Below are positions 56,745 to 64,000 of a stretch of 64,000 nucleotides of DNA, one piece after another. Source of the stretch: Paraburkholderia phosphatilytica (GTDB lineage: Bacteria; Pseudomonadota; Gammaproteobacteria; Burkholderiales; Burkholderiaceae); the NCBI RefSeq assembly GCF_003443895.1, contig NZ_QQOA01000001.1, positions 375,123 to 439,122 of the forward strand, in the 5' to 3' direction. The position numbers and the translations under genes are program-made. Below the pieces are notes generated by a model. It worked only from the letters and a program-made list of their open reading frames with translations, ran no database searches and was not told the origin of the DNA. The number at the start of each line of letters is the position of its first letter. Positions within the stretch are counted from its first letter, which is position 1.

Positions 56745-58226
56745 ATGAAGAACAAACTTAAAACCATGCTGTTCGCGACGGGCGGCCCGCTATCGCTGAC
56801 CGTCCTGCTGTCGGTCGGCATCGTGCCGTCTGCCTTTGCACAGACGAACAGCGATACAGCTCCTGCTCAACCCGCGCCGCAAACCGAAGCGCCTGCCGGT
56901 CAAGCACCAGCTGATCAGCCGGCCGCTGCGCCGACCGGCTTCTGGGAGCGTTCGAACCTGCTCGGCGATATGGGCGCCCTGCGCCCGTGGCTCGGCAATT
57001 TCGGTGTGACATTCGGCTTGCAGGAAACCAGCGAATACCTGAACAACCTGTCAGGCGGCGTTCATCGCGGGGGGGCCTATGACGGCGTCACGCAGCTCGG
57101 CCTGGGTATCGACACGCAGAAGGCGTTCGGATTGCCCGGCGGCGTGTTCAACGTGTCGGCCTTTCAGATTCACGGCACGAACCTGAGCACGCGCGACCTC
57201 GATACGCTTCAAACCGCGACGGGTACAGAAGCGGACGCGACAACGCGGCTCTGGGAACTGTGGTACCAGCAGTCGCTATTCGATGGCAAGGTCGACGTGA
57301 AGATCGGCCAGCAGAGTCTCGATCAGGAATTCATGGTGAGCCAGTACGCGGGCACGTTCATGAATGGGACGTTCGGCTGGTCGGTACTGCCGTCCGTCGA
57401 TCTGCCGGCGGGCGGCCCTGCGTATCCGCTGTCGTCGCTCGGCATCCGGCTGCGCGCCACGCCCACCGATGCGATCACAGTGCTCGGCGGCGTGTTCGAC
57501 GGCAATCCCGCGCCCGGTGTCGGGAATCCGCAGAAGCTGAATGCGAGCGGCACGAACTTCAATCTGCACAACGGCGCGCTCGTGATCGGCGAAGTGCAGT
57601 ACGCGATCAACCCACCGCCCGCGAATCCGTCGGATCCGAAGTCGGCTGGCCTGCCCGGCACCTACAAGCTGGGCTTCTGGTACAACAGCAACCGCTTCGC
57701 GGACCAGGGTGTGGACAACACTGGCCTGTCGCTTGCGAATCCCGCGAGCACCGGCACTCCCGCGAGCCGTCATGGCGACTACAGCGTCTATGCAGTGGCC
57801 GATCAGATGGTGTGGCGCCCGAGTGCGGACAGTCCGCAATCGGTGGGCGTGTTCGCGCGCGTGATGGACGCGCCGGGCGATCGCAACCTCGTCGATCTCG
57901 CCGTCAATGCGGGCGTGACGCTGAAGGCGCCGTTCAAGGGCCGCGACAACGACGTGGTGGGCATCGCGGTCGGCTATGCGCATATCGGCTCGCACGCACA
58001 GGATTACGCGAGCAACGCGGCGCAGTACACGCCAGGCTATCCGTCACGCAGTGCAGAGACAGTGGTCGAAGCGACCTATCAGTATCAGGTCGCGCCGTGG
58101 TGGCAACTGCAGGCGGACTTCCAGTATGTGTTCAGTCCGTCAGGCGGTATTCCGAATCCGGACAATCCGTCGCAACGGATTGGGAATGAGGCGGTGGTTG
58201 GGCTGCGGACGGTGGTTGCGTTTTGA
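56745..58226 (+). CDS. OprB-type carbohydrate porin
   Basis: The 493-residue product has a signal peptide ending in SAFAQ near residue 36 and a Pro/Gln/Ala-rich linker. The rest is an OprB-family beta-barrel: FWERSNLLGDMGALRPWLGNFGVTFGLQETSEYLNNLSGG opens the conserved domain and LWELWYQQSLFDGKVDVKIGQQSLDQEFMVSQYAGTF follows. The C-terminus ends in Phe (TVVAF), as outer-membrane proteins do. It probably passes sugars across the outer membrane. ATG 56745 (MKNKLKTM) is used. The leader is unusually long. Confidence 0.87.
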   Translation: MKNKLKTMLFATGGPLSLTVLLSVGIVPSAFAQTNSDTAPAQPAPQTEAPAGQAPADQPAAAPTGFWERSNLLGDMGALRPWLGNFGVTFGLQETSEYLNNLSGGVHRGGAYDGVTQLGLGIDTQKAFGLPGGVFNVSAFQIHGTNLSTRDLDTLQTATGTEADATTRLWELWYQQSLFDGKVDVKIGQQSLDQEFMVSQYAGTFMNGTFGWSVLPSVDLPAGGPAYPLSSLGIRLRATPTDAITVLGGVFDGNPAPGVGNPQKLNASGTNFNLHNGALVIGEVQYAINPPPANPSDPKSAGLPGTYKLGFWYNSNRFADQGVDNTGLSLANPASTGTPASRHGDYSVYAVADQMVWRPSADSPQSVGVFARVMDAPGDRNLVDLAVNAGVTLKAPFKGRDNDVVGIAVGYAHIGSHAQDYASNAAQYTPGYPSRSAETVVEATYQYQVAPWWQLQADFQYVFSPSGGIPNPDNPSQRIGNEAVVGLRTVVAF

Positions 58227-58300
58227 GGTGGGCGTGAGCGTTTGATGGAATCGCAAAGCGTGGTGCATCGACAGTTAAAGTGCGTTGCAACGTGCCCCCC

Positions 58301-59674
58301 TCAAAGCCGCCCGTCCCCCCTTGCAGGCACCAGACACACCGCCCCCGCCGCCAGCACACCCGCCACCGCGAACACATGAAAATTCCACGGCAGCGGCGCA
58401 TGCGATTGCGCGAGCGCACCGCCAATCAACGGCCCCGCGATCGCGCCAAAACGCCCGACACCCAATGCCCATCCAATACCCGTCGCGCGATTGTGCGGCG
58501 GGTAGTAGCGTGTGATATACGCGCCGAGCAGCATCGTGTTGCCGATCGACCCCAGCCCCGCGATACCGACCAGCACATACGTCTCGATCTGCCCATGCGC
58601 GCCGGCCAGCGCACACAAACTGGCGCCCGCCAGCAGATAGAGCGTACTGACCACGACCTTCGACCCAAACCGATCGGCCACCGCGCCGCCCGCCAGCGAA
58701 CCGACCGCCGCCGTCACGTTGAGCGTCAGCAGCAGACTCAGGCTCGATCCGAGCGGAAAGCCGGACTTGCGCATCAGCTGCGGCAGCCACGTGCTGAGCC
58801 CATACAACAGCAACAGGCCCATGAACATCGCCAGCCAGAACGCGAGCGTTGCGCGCAGATGCGAAGGTTCGAACAGTGCGCGCACGGGTTGAATACCGCG
58901 CGGCGCGGTGTTCTGTGGCGAACCGCCACCACCATCGCCTATCGCATCCACATTCAAACGCGTGATACCGAACCGCGCGGCCGTCTCCCGCGCCTCGCCG
59001 AAACGCCGCTGCGCGAGCAGAAACTGCAGCGACTCCGGCACACACCGCGCGACGAATGGCAGCGCGATCGACGGCACCGCGCCAATACCAAACAGCAGCC
59101 GCCATCCATGCACCGGCAGCCAGAACATCGCCACCAGCGCGACCAGCACGCCGCCAATCGAATAGCCGGTGTAGATCAGCGCATAGTTGAACGAGCGTCG
59201 CGCAGGCGGCGAATACTCGACGGTCAACGCAGCCGCGGTGGGAATCACGCCGCCAAGCCCGAGACCACCGATCACGCGAAACGCCGCGAACCAGCCAGGC
59301 GATGGCGCAAGCGCGGCCGCGCCCATCATCAGTGAGAACAGCCCGACGCTCGCGAGCAGCATCGTGCGCCGTCCGAGCAGATCGCTCAGCGTGCCCGCGC
59401 CCATCGCGCCGATCATCATGCCGGCCAGCGAGCAGCTCGCGATCGCGCCCAGTTGCAGTTCGGAGAGCACCCAGCCCGTGCCATGCGTCAGCGTCGGCAG
59501 CACCGCGCCGTAGATGCCGACGTCGTAGCCTTCCACGAAGATCATGAACAGACAGATGCCGACCACGCGCCACGTCAGCGCCGCGGGAATGGACGCAGCA
59601 TGCTGCCACTCATGCGCGGCATCGATCGATTTAGCGGGCAGCGCGTTGTCACCAGCGGTGGGCGATGCACTCAT
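58301..59674 (-). CDS. MFS transporter, aromatic acid:H+ symporter-like
   Basis: The 457-residue protein has twelve membrane segments with the MFS loop motif GTLSDLLGRRTMLLASVGLFS between helices 2 and 3 and GGAVADRFGSKVVV in the second half. FVEGYDVGIYGAVLPTL in the first helix resembles the DGxD-like segment of the AAHS (aromatic acid:H+ symporter) family. It imports organic or aromatic acids by inference. Start 59674 (MSASPTAG) is chosen. It lies 74 bp downstream of the GntR gene. Confidence 0.85.
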   Translation of the reverse strand: MSASPTAGDNALPAKSIDAAHEWQHAASIPAALTWRVVGICLFMIFVEGYDVGIYGAVLPTLTHGTGWVLSELQLGAIASCSLAGMMIGAMGAGTLSDLLGRRTMLLASVGLFSLMMGAAALAPSPGWFAAFRVIGGLGLGGVIPTAAALTVEYSPPARRSFNYALIYTGYSIGGVLVALVAMFWLPVHGWRLLFGIGAVPSIALPFVARCVPESLQFLLAQRRFGEARETAARFGITRLNVDAIGDGGGGSPQNTAPRGIQPVRALFEPSHLRATLAFWLAMFMGLLLLYGLSTWLPQLMRKSGFPLGSSLSLLLTLNVTAAVGSLAGGAVADRFGSKVVVSTLYLLAGASLCALAGAHGQIETYVLVGIAGLGSIGNTMLLGAYITRYYPPHNRATGIGWALGVGRFGAIAGPLIGGALAQSHAPLPWNFHVFAVAGVLAAGAVCLVPARGDGRL

Positions 59675-59748
59675 CGTAAGGCTCCCTGATTCGTCTTGTT
59701 GTGCAGCCTCGATGCCCGCGGAAATGAATCGCCCGGGCTCGTGCCCGT

Positions 59749-60492
59749 TCAATGCGTCTGTTCTTCGCCGCCGATCGCGCCACCAATTGACCCGTCAGGA
59801 AGCGGCACCTGCACCGCCGTATCTTCGATCTGCCGCGCGATGATCTCCGCGACGCGCTGCACGTGCGCGTGCGCCGCGGCCTGCGCGCCCGGCCCATCGT
59901 GCGCGCGGATCGCGTCGAGTATGCGGTTCATCTCGGCAACCGCCTGGCTGCCGCGATCGTCGGTGGCGATGGTCAGCGCGCGCAGCCGGTTGATGCGCGC
60001 GTTCAGCGTCTGCACGATCTCCCACGCCACGCTCTTGCCGCCGCCTTCGAACATGCACTCGTAGAACGCGCCCGTCTGTTCGAGCACGGTACGGTGATCC
60101 TGCAGCGAGAACGCACGTTCGATGCGCGAGATGCACAACGCCAGCTTCGAAACGAGCGCGGGCCGCGCGTTGTGCGCGCAGGCCATCGCGGCGTCGCCTT
60201 CCAGCAACGCACGAATCTCGTAGATCTGCTGCGCGGTCTGCGCATCGAGCGTCGCGACGACGGGTCCTTGATGCGGCACGTTGTCGATCAGCCCTTCGGT
60301 TTCGAGGTGCCGCAACACTTCGCGCACCACCGTTCGACTCACGCCGAGCTCCACACACAACGCGCGTTCAACGAGCCGTTCGCCCGGGTGAAAGTGCGAG
60401 TTCAGAATCGCTTCCCGCATCTTGTCGAGCGCGAGTTCGCGCAGCGTCGTCGCGCGACGCTCGACTTTAAGCGAAGGCACCGGTCCGTTCAT
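59749..60492 (-). CDS. GntR family (FadR subgroup) transcriptional regulator
   Basis: The 247-residue product has a GntR winged helix (ELALDKMREAILNSHFHPGERLVERALCVELGVSRTVVREVLRHLETEGLIDNVPHQGPVV) at about 18-80 and a helical FCD ligand domain (IYEIRALLEGDAAMACAHN, then MNRILDAIRAHDGPGAQAAAHAHVQRV). It lies between the ABC importer genes and the MFS gene on the same strand, and probably controls both in response to the imported compound. Its start follows the ATPase gene stop by 13 bp. Confidence 0.9.
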   Translation of the reverse strand: MNGPVPSLKVERRATTLRELALDKMREAILNSHFHPGERLVERALCVELGVSRTVVREVLRHLETEGLIDNVPHQGPVVATLDAQTAQQIYEIRALLEGDAAMACAHNARPALVSKLALCISRIERAFSLQDHRTVLEQTGAFYECMFEGGGKSVAWEIVQTLNARINRLRALTIATDDRGSQAVAEMNRILDAIRAHDGPGAQAAAHAHVQRVAEIIARQIEDTAVQVPLPDGSIGGAIGGEEQTH

Positions 60493-60505
60493 GTCATGCC
60501 ATCCG

Positions 60506-61603
60506 TCAAGCCTGCGCGAACAGATGCGCGTCGCGCACGTCCCATTCCACCAGCGCTTCCGCGCCGATCGCGAGGCCGCTGTCGTGCCGGTGTGCGGCCG
60601 GCATCCGGATCGCGATCTCCTGCTGCCACGGCGTGGAAACAGCGTAATGCATCGAATCGCCGAGATACGTGATATCGCGCACGGTGACCGGCAGCATCGA
60701 CTCTGCGTGGCCGTTCGCATCCTGCTGCGAGCGCAGCCGCATCAGTTCCGGACGGATCATCAGCGTGCCATCGTCGCCCGCGGCCAGCGCGGAATTAAAG
60801 GTGGCGCTCTCCACCATGCGCCCGTTCGGGAACACGGCCTGCGCGCGTTCGCCGCCATTCGCCGTCATGCGGATCGGCAGGAAGTTCGAGTTGCCGATGA
60901 AGCTCGCGACGAACTTCGACGCCGGATTCGCGTACAGCTCCTCGCCGCTGCCCACCTGCTCGATGCGTCCTTTGTTGAACACCGCGATGCGGTCCGACAG
61001 TCGCAGCGCTTCTTCCTGGTCGTGCGTCACGTACAGGATCGTCACGCCGGTTTCCTGGTGGATGCGGCGCAGTTCGAGCTGAATTTCCTCGCGCAGTTTC
61101 TTGTCGAGCGCGGACAGCGGCTCGTCCATCAGCAGTACCGGCGGATCGTAGGCGAGCGCGCGAGCGATCGCCACGCGTTGCTGCTGACCGCCCGACAGCT
61201 GCGCCGGCATCCGGTCGCGGCATTCGGACAGGTGCACGAGCTTCAGCATCCGCTCCACCTTGTCCTTCACCTCGGCATCGGGACGGCGACGCACGCGCAG
61301 CGGAAACGCGATGTTCTCACCCACCGTCAGATGCGGGAACAGCGTGTAGCGCTGGAACACCATGCCGATGTTGCGGCGGTTCGGCGGCACGGACAAGAGC
61401 GGCTTGCCGTCGAGCGTCACGCGCCCTTCGGTCGGCTCCTGGAAGCCCGCGACGATGTACAGCGTCGTGCTCTTGCCCGAGCCGGACGGCCCGAGGAAGG
61501 TCATGAATTCGCCCTTGCGCACGTCGAGCGATACGTGATCGATCGCGACCACGTCGTCATAGGTCTTGCGCAGGCGCTGGATTTGCAGGAATGCGGCAGT
61601 CAT
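60506..61603 (-). CDS. ABC ATPase, spermidine/putrescine or related importer
   Basis: The 365-residue ATPase has Walker A FLGPSGSGKST, Q-loop GMVFQRYTLFPH, signature LSGGQQQRVAIARAL, Walker B VLLMDEPLSALD and the switch in YVTHDQEEALRLSDRI, then a C-terminal TOBE domain (about 285-365). This is the PotA/PotG type. It works with the two upstream permeases and the partial binding protein, which together form a polyamine or related organic compound importer. Confidence 0.9.
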   Translation of the reverse strand: MTAAFLQIQRLRKTYDDVVAIDHVSLDVRKGEFMTFLGPSGSGKSTTLYIVAGFQEPTEGRVTLDGKPLLSVPPNRRNIGMVFQRYTLFPHLTVGENIAFPLRVRRRPDAEVKDKVERMLKLVHLSECRDRMPAQLSGGQQQRVAIARALAYDPPVLLMDEPLSALDKKLREEIQLELRRIHQETGVTILYVTHDQEEALRLSDRIAVFNKGRIEQVGSGEELYANPASKFVASFIGNSNFLPIRMTANGGERAQAVFPNGRMVESATFNSALAAGDDGTLMIRPELMRLRSQQDANGHAESMLPVTVRDITYLGDSMHYAVSTPWQQEIAIRMPAAHRHDSGLAIGAEALVEWDVRDAHLFAQA

Positions 61604-61619
61604 GGCTCATCCACCTCGG

Positions 61620-62414
61620 TTATCGGGCGCGGCGCACGACGGCGCCGGCCAGCATCAATACACACGTCAACCCCACCAGCAGCGACGAAGCGGCCGCAAT
61701 CACGGGCGTCAGGTCCTGGCGCAGCGTCGACCAGATCATCACGGGCAGCGTCTGCAGCGTCGGGCTCGCCATGAAGATCGACACGACCACTTCGTCCCAC
61801 GAAGCGAGGAACGAGAAGATCGCCGCGGCGAACAGGCCCAGCTTGATCGCGGGCAGCGTGACGCGCAGCTTCACGGTGAGCGGACTCGCGCCGCAGATCA
61901 GCGCGGCGTCTTCGAGCGCGGTGTCGAAGCTTTCGAGCGAGTTGCTGATCGCGATAATCGAGAACGGCAGCGCGATGATCAGATGGCCGATCACGAAGCC
62001 GACCAGCGTGCCGTTCAGACCGATGCGCAGGAAGAACGCATACAGCGCGACGGCGAGCACCACCACCGGCAATACCATCGGCGTGAGGAAGAACGCCTGC
62101 ACGATACGGCGACCGCGGAACCGGCCGCGCACGAGCGCCAGCGACGCGAGAAAGCCGATCGTCACCGACAGCACCGTGACGATCACCGCGATCTTCGCGC
62201 TCGTCAACAGCGAGCTGAGCCAGCCGGAATCGGTGAAGAGCTGCTGGTACCACTGCAGCGTCCAGCCCGGCGGCGGAAAGATCAGCCACTGTGAGTCGCC
62301 GAACGACAGCGCGACGATGAAGGCGATCGGCAACAGCAGGAACAGCGCCACTGCCGCGCCGATTGCGAGCAGCACCCAGCGCATCGCGCCGAGACGGTCG
62401 AAGTCGAGCAACAT
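61620..62414 (-). CDS. ABC permease, PotC-like
   Basis: The 264-residue product has six membrane helices and the inner-membrane component motif EDAALICGASPLTVKLRVTLPAIKLGL in its cytoplasmic loop. The start (MLLDFDRLG) at 62414 lies 1 bp past the stop of the other permease, so translation is coupled. It resembles the second permease (PotC) of spermidine/putrescine importers. Confidence 0.88.
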   Translation of the reverse strand: MLLDFDRLGAMRWVLLAIGAAVALFLLLPIAFIVALSFGDSQWLIFPPPGWTLQWYQQLFTDSGWLSSLLTSAKIAVIVTVLSVTIGFLASLALVRGRFRGRRIVQAFFLTPMVLPVVVLAVALYAFFLRIGLNGTLVGFVIGHLIIALPFSIIAISNSLESFDTALEDAALICGASPLTVKLRVTLPAIKLGLFAAAIFSFLASWDEVVVSIFMASPTLQTLPVMIWSTLRQDLTPVIAAASSLLVGLTCVLMLAGAVVRRAR

Positions 62415-62415
62415 G

Positions 62416-63300
62416 TCAGCGCCCTCCCATCGCGGTGCGCGCGCCGCCTGTGTAGCGCAGTTGCACCGCATACAGCGTCAGCGTCACCGCGAGCAGCACG
62501 AACGCGGCCGCGCCGGCAAGACCCCAGTTCAGCAGTTCCTGCACCAGCTGCGCGACGAGTTCCGCGAGCATCATGTACGACGGTCCGCCGAGCAGCGCGG
62601 GCGTCACGAAGTAACCGAGCGCCATCACGAACACCATCAGCGCGCCCGATGCGATACCCGGCATCGCGAGGGGCACGAGAATGCGCCAGAACGCCTGCCA
62701 GCGGCCCGCGCCGCAGATCGCGGCGGCACGCAGCGTCGAAGGATCGATGCTGCGCAGCGTTGCGTGCAGCGGCATCACGAGGAACGGCAGCATGATGTAG
62801 GTCATACCGACCGTCACGCCGATCAGGTTGTTCACGAGCGCGAGCGGCTCGTGAATGATGCCGAGCGCCATCAGGATGCGGTTGATCGGCCCCGTCTGCT
62901 GCAGCAGCACCATCCACGCGAAGGTCCGTGCGAGCAGGTTGGTCCACATCGACAGCAGCAGGATCGCGAACAGCACCGAACTCACGCGTTTCGGCGCGAT
63001 GGCGAGCAGCCACGCCACCGGAAAGCCGATCACGAGCGTCACGACGGTGACCACGGTGGCGACGAGAAAGGTGTTGCCGAATACGCGCAGATACGTCGTC
63101 GAGCCGAGCAGCTGCGCGTAGTTCTGCAAGCCCGGTGTCGGGTCGAGCACGCTGCGCAGCAACAGCGACAGCACCGGCAACAGGAAGAAGATCAGCAACA
63201 GCAGCATCGCGGGTGCGAGCAGACGCATGCTGCGCCAGTCGCGGCGTCGCGGACGCGGCGACACCGGGGGCTGTTCGACCGTACTCAAAGCATTAGCCAT
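62416..63300 (-). CDS. ABC permease, PotB-like
   Basis: The 294-residue product has a long hydrophilic N-terminus, then six membrane helices and the loop motif DPSTLRAAAICGAGRWQAFWRILVPLAMPGIASG. It is of the PotB type and pairs with the permease that follows. It starts 108 bp after the binding-protein gene in the same direction. Confidence 0.88.
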   Translation of the reverse strand: MANALSTVEQPPVSPRPRRRDWRSMRLLAPAMLLLLIFFLLPVLSLLLRSVLDPTPGLQNYAQLLGSTTYLRVFGNTFLVATVVTVVTLVIGFPVAWLLAIAPKRVSSVLFAILLLSMWTNLLARTFAWMVLLQQTGPINRILMALGIIHEPLALVNNLIGVTVGMTYIMLPFLVMPLHATLRSIDPSTLRAAAICGAGRWQAFWRILVPLAMPGIASGALMVFVMALGYFVTPALLGGPSYMMLAELVAQLVQELLNWGLAGAAAFVLLAVTLTLYAVQLRYTGGARTAMGGR

Positions 63301-63408
63301 GATGACTCCAGGGCCGCGAGCGCGCGAAACGTGCGGCCTCGTTCATGCATTACCGGCGCGATGCCGTAGTCAGACCACATCGGCCAGACCCACGGCATCG
63401 CTGCCGCA

Positions 63409-64000
63409 TTACTTCGACTGCCACGCGTACCAGCGCTTCGCGATCTCGTCACGATGCTCGGCCCAATATTTCATGTCCAGATTGATCTGCGAGGTCTTGT
63501 ACTGGTCGGGCAGCGTCTTCGCCACCGCCGGCGACATCAGCGATGCCGACTTCACGTTGACCGGCGCGTAGCCCGTGTCCGCCGCGAACTTCGCCTGCGC
63601 CTGCGCGCTCGTCGCCGCCGCGAGGAACTTCATCGCACCCGCGCGGTTCTTCGCGCCCTTCGGCACCACCAGCATGTCCGCTGCCGTCAGGTTCTGGTTC
63701 CACGAGATGCCCACCGGCACGCCGGTCGCTTCCAGCGCATGCAGACGGCCGTTCCAGAACATGCCGATCGGTGCTTCGCCGGACGCGAGCAGCTGCTGCG
63801 ACTGCGCACCGCCGCTCCACCAGACGATGTCGCTCTTGATCGTGTCGAGCTTCTTGAATGCGCGGTCGAGGTCGAGCGGATAGAGCTTGTCGGCCGGTAC
63901 GCCGTCGGCGAGCAGCGCGATTTCCAGCACGCCCGGCGCGGACCACTTGTAGAACGTGCGCTTGCCCGGGAATTTCTTCGTGTCGAACAGATCGGCCCAG
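63409..64000 (-). CDS. Spermidine/putrescine-type binding protein (PotD-like), 5' end outside the window
   Basis: About 197 C-terminal residues are visible. WADLFDTKKFPGKRTFYKWSAPGVLEIAL, VWWSGGAQSQQLLASGEAPIGMFWNGRLHALEA and LVVPKGAKNRAGAMKFL match type 2 polyamine-binding proteins (PotD/PotF group). The gene starts beyond base 64000. It is the ligand-binding partner of the following permeases and ATPase; the ligand may be a polyamine or another amine. Confidence 0.85.
   Translation of the reverse strand, partial: WADLFDTKKFPGKRTFYKWSAPGVLEIALLADGVPADKLYPLDLDRAFKKLDTIKSDIVWWSGGAQSQQLLASGEAPIGMFWNGRLHALEATGVPVGISWNQNLTAADMLVVPKGAKNRAGAMKFLAAATSAQAQAKFAADTGYAPVNVKSASLMSPAVAKTLPDQYKTSQINLDMKYWAEHRDEIAKRWYAWQSK

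Overview
The window is GC-rich, densely coded chromosomal DNA from a Burkholderiales bacterium, most like Paraburkholderia or Caballeronia. The gene content supports this: DUF4148 protein, CbtAB with cobalamin riboswitches, metR/metE, an OprB-type porin, a very large trifunctional kinase, and several LysR, AraC and EamA genes. The genus is an inference. I saw no rRNA, tRNA, insertion sequence, phage gene or CRISPR array.

Layout. 1-10 kb: end of a possible PIG-L deacetylase, a small secreted protein, a YdeP-type molybdopterin oxidoreductase, a CGNR regulator divergent from two alpha/beta hydrolases, an EamA transporter, a GNAT enzyme, an orphan solute-binding protein, an AlaX-type editing protein and an AraC regulator. 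10-17 kb: a vitamin B12 island with two cobalamin riboswitches on opposite strands. One precedes cbtB-cbtA; the other precedes a TonB receptor, ABC ATPase, binding protein and permease. A histidine phosphatase lies beside it. 17-22.6 kb: metR divergent from B12-independent metE, then glyA and queH. 22.7-29.4 kb: a thioredoxin-like protein, a His-rich DUF4148 protein and a 1,814-residue protein kinase/ATPase/histidine kinase.

29.5-33 kb: an HMG-CoA-lyase-like enzyme and a CaiB/BaiF CoA-transferase with a LysR gene. 33-41.7 kb: an eight-gene operon (nitrilase, Liv-type binding protein, LivH, fused LivM-LivG, LivF, amidase, AmiC-like sensor, AmiR-like ANTAR protein). It is preceded by a promoter and a structured leader ending in an intrinsic terminator just before the first ribosome binding site. 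I read this as an ANTAR antitermination circuit for amide or nitrile use. 42-52 kb: transporters, an oxidoreductase with a divergent AraC gene, a Tat-exported lactonase, small envelope proteins, an orphan histidine kinase, a TetR-EamA pair and a SolA-like oxidase. 52-56 kb: a GFA-domain protein, a small ORF, an OmpR-type two-component system and a Tat-exported hydrolase. 56-64 kb: a porin with a long leader containing a 21-codon ORF, then an MFS transporter, GntR regulator and spermidine/putrescine-type ABC importer that runs off the window.

Two regulatory observations stand out: the candidate ANTAR leader before the nitrilase-amidase operon, and a GATACA-N4-GATACA direct repeat with an exact 10-bp period found in three separate intergenic regions. 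One of those lies in the promoter of the GFA/two-component operon, which suggests a small autoregulated regulon. All functional assignments come from reading motifs and context, without database searches.
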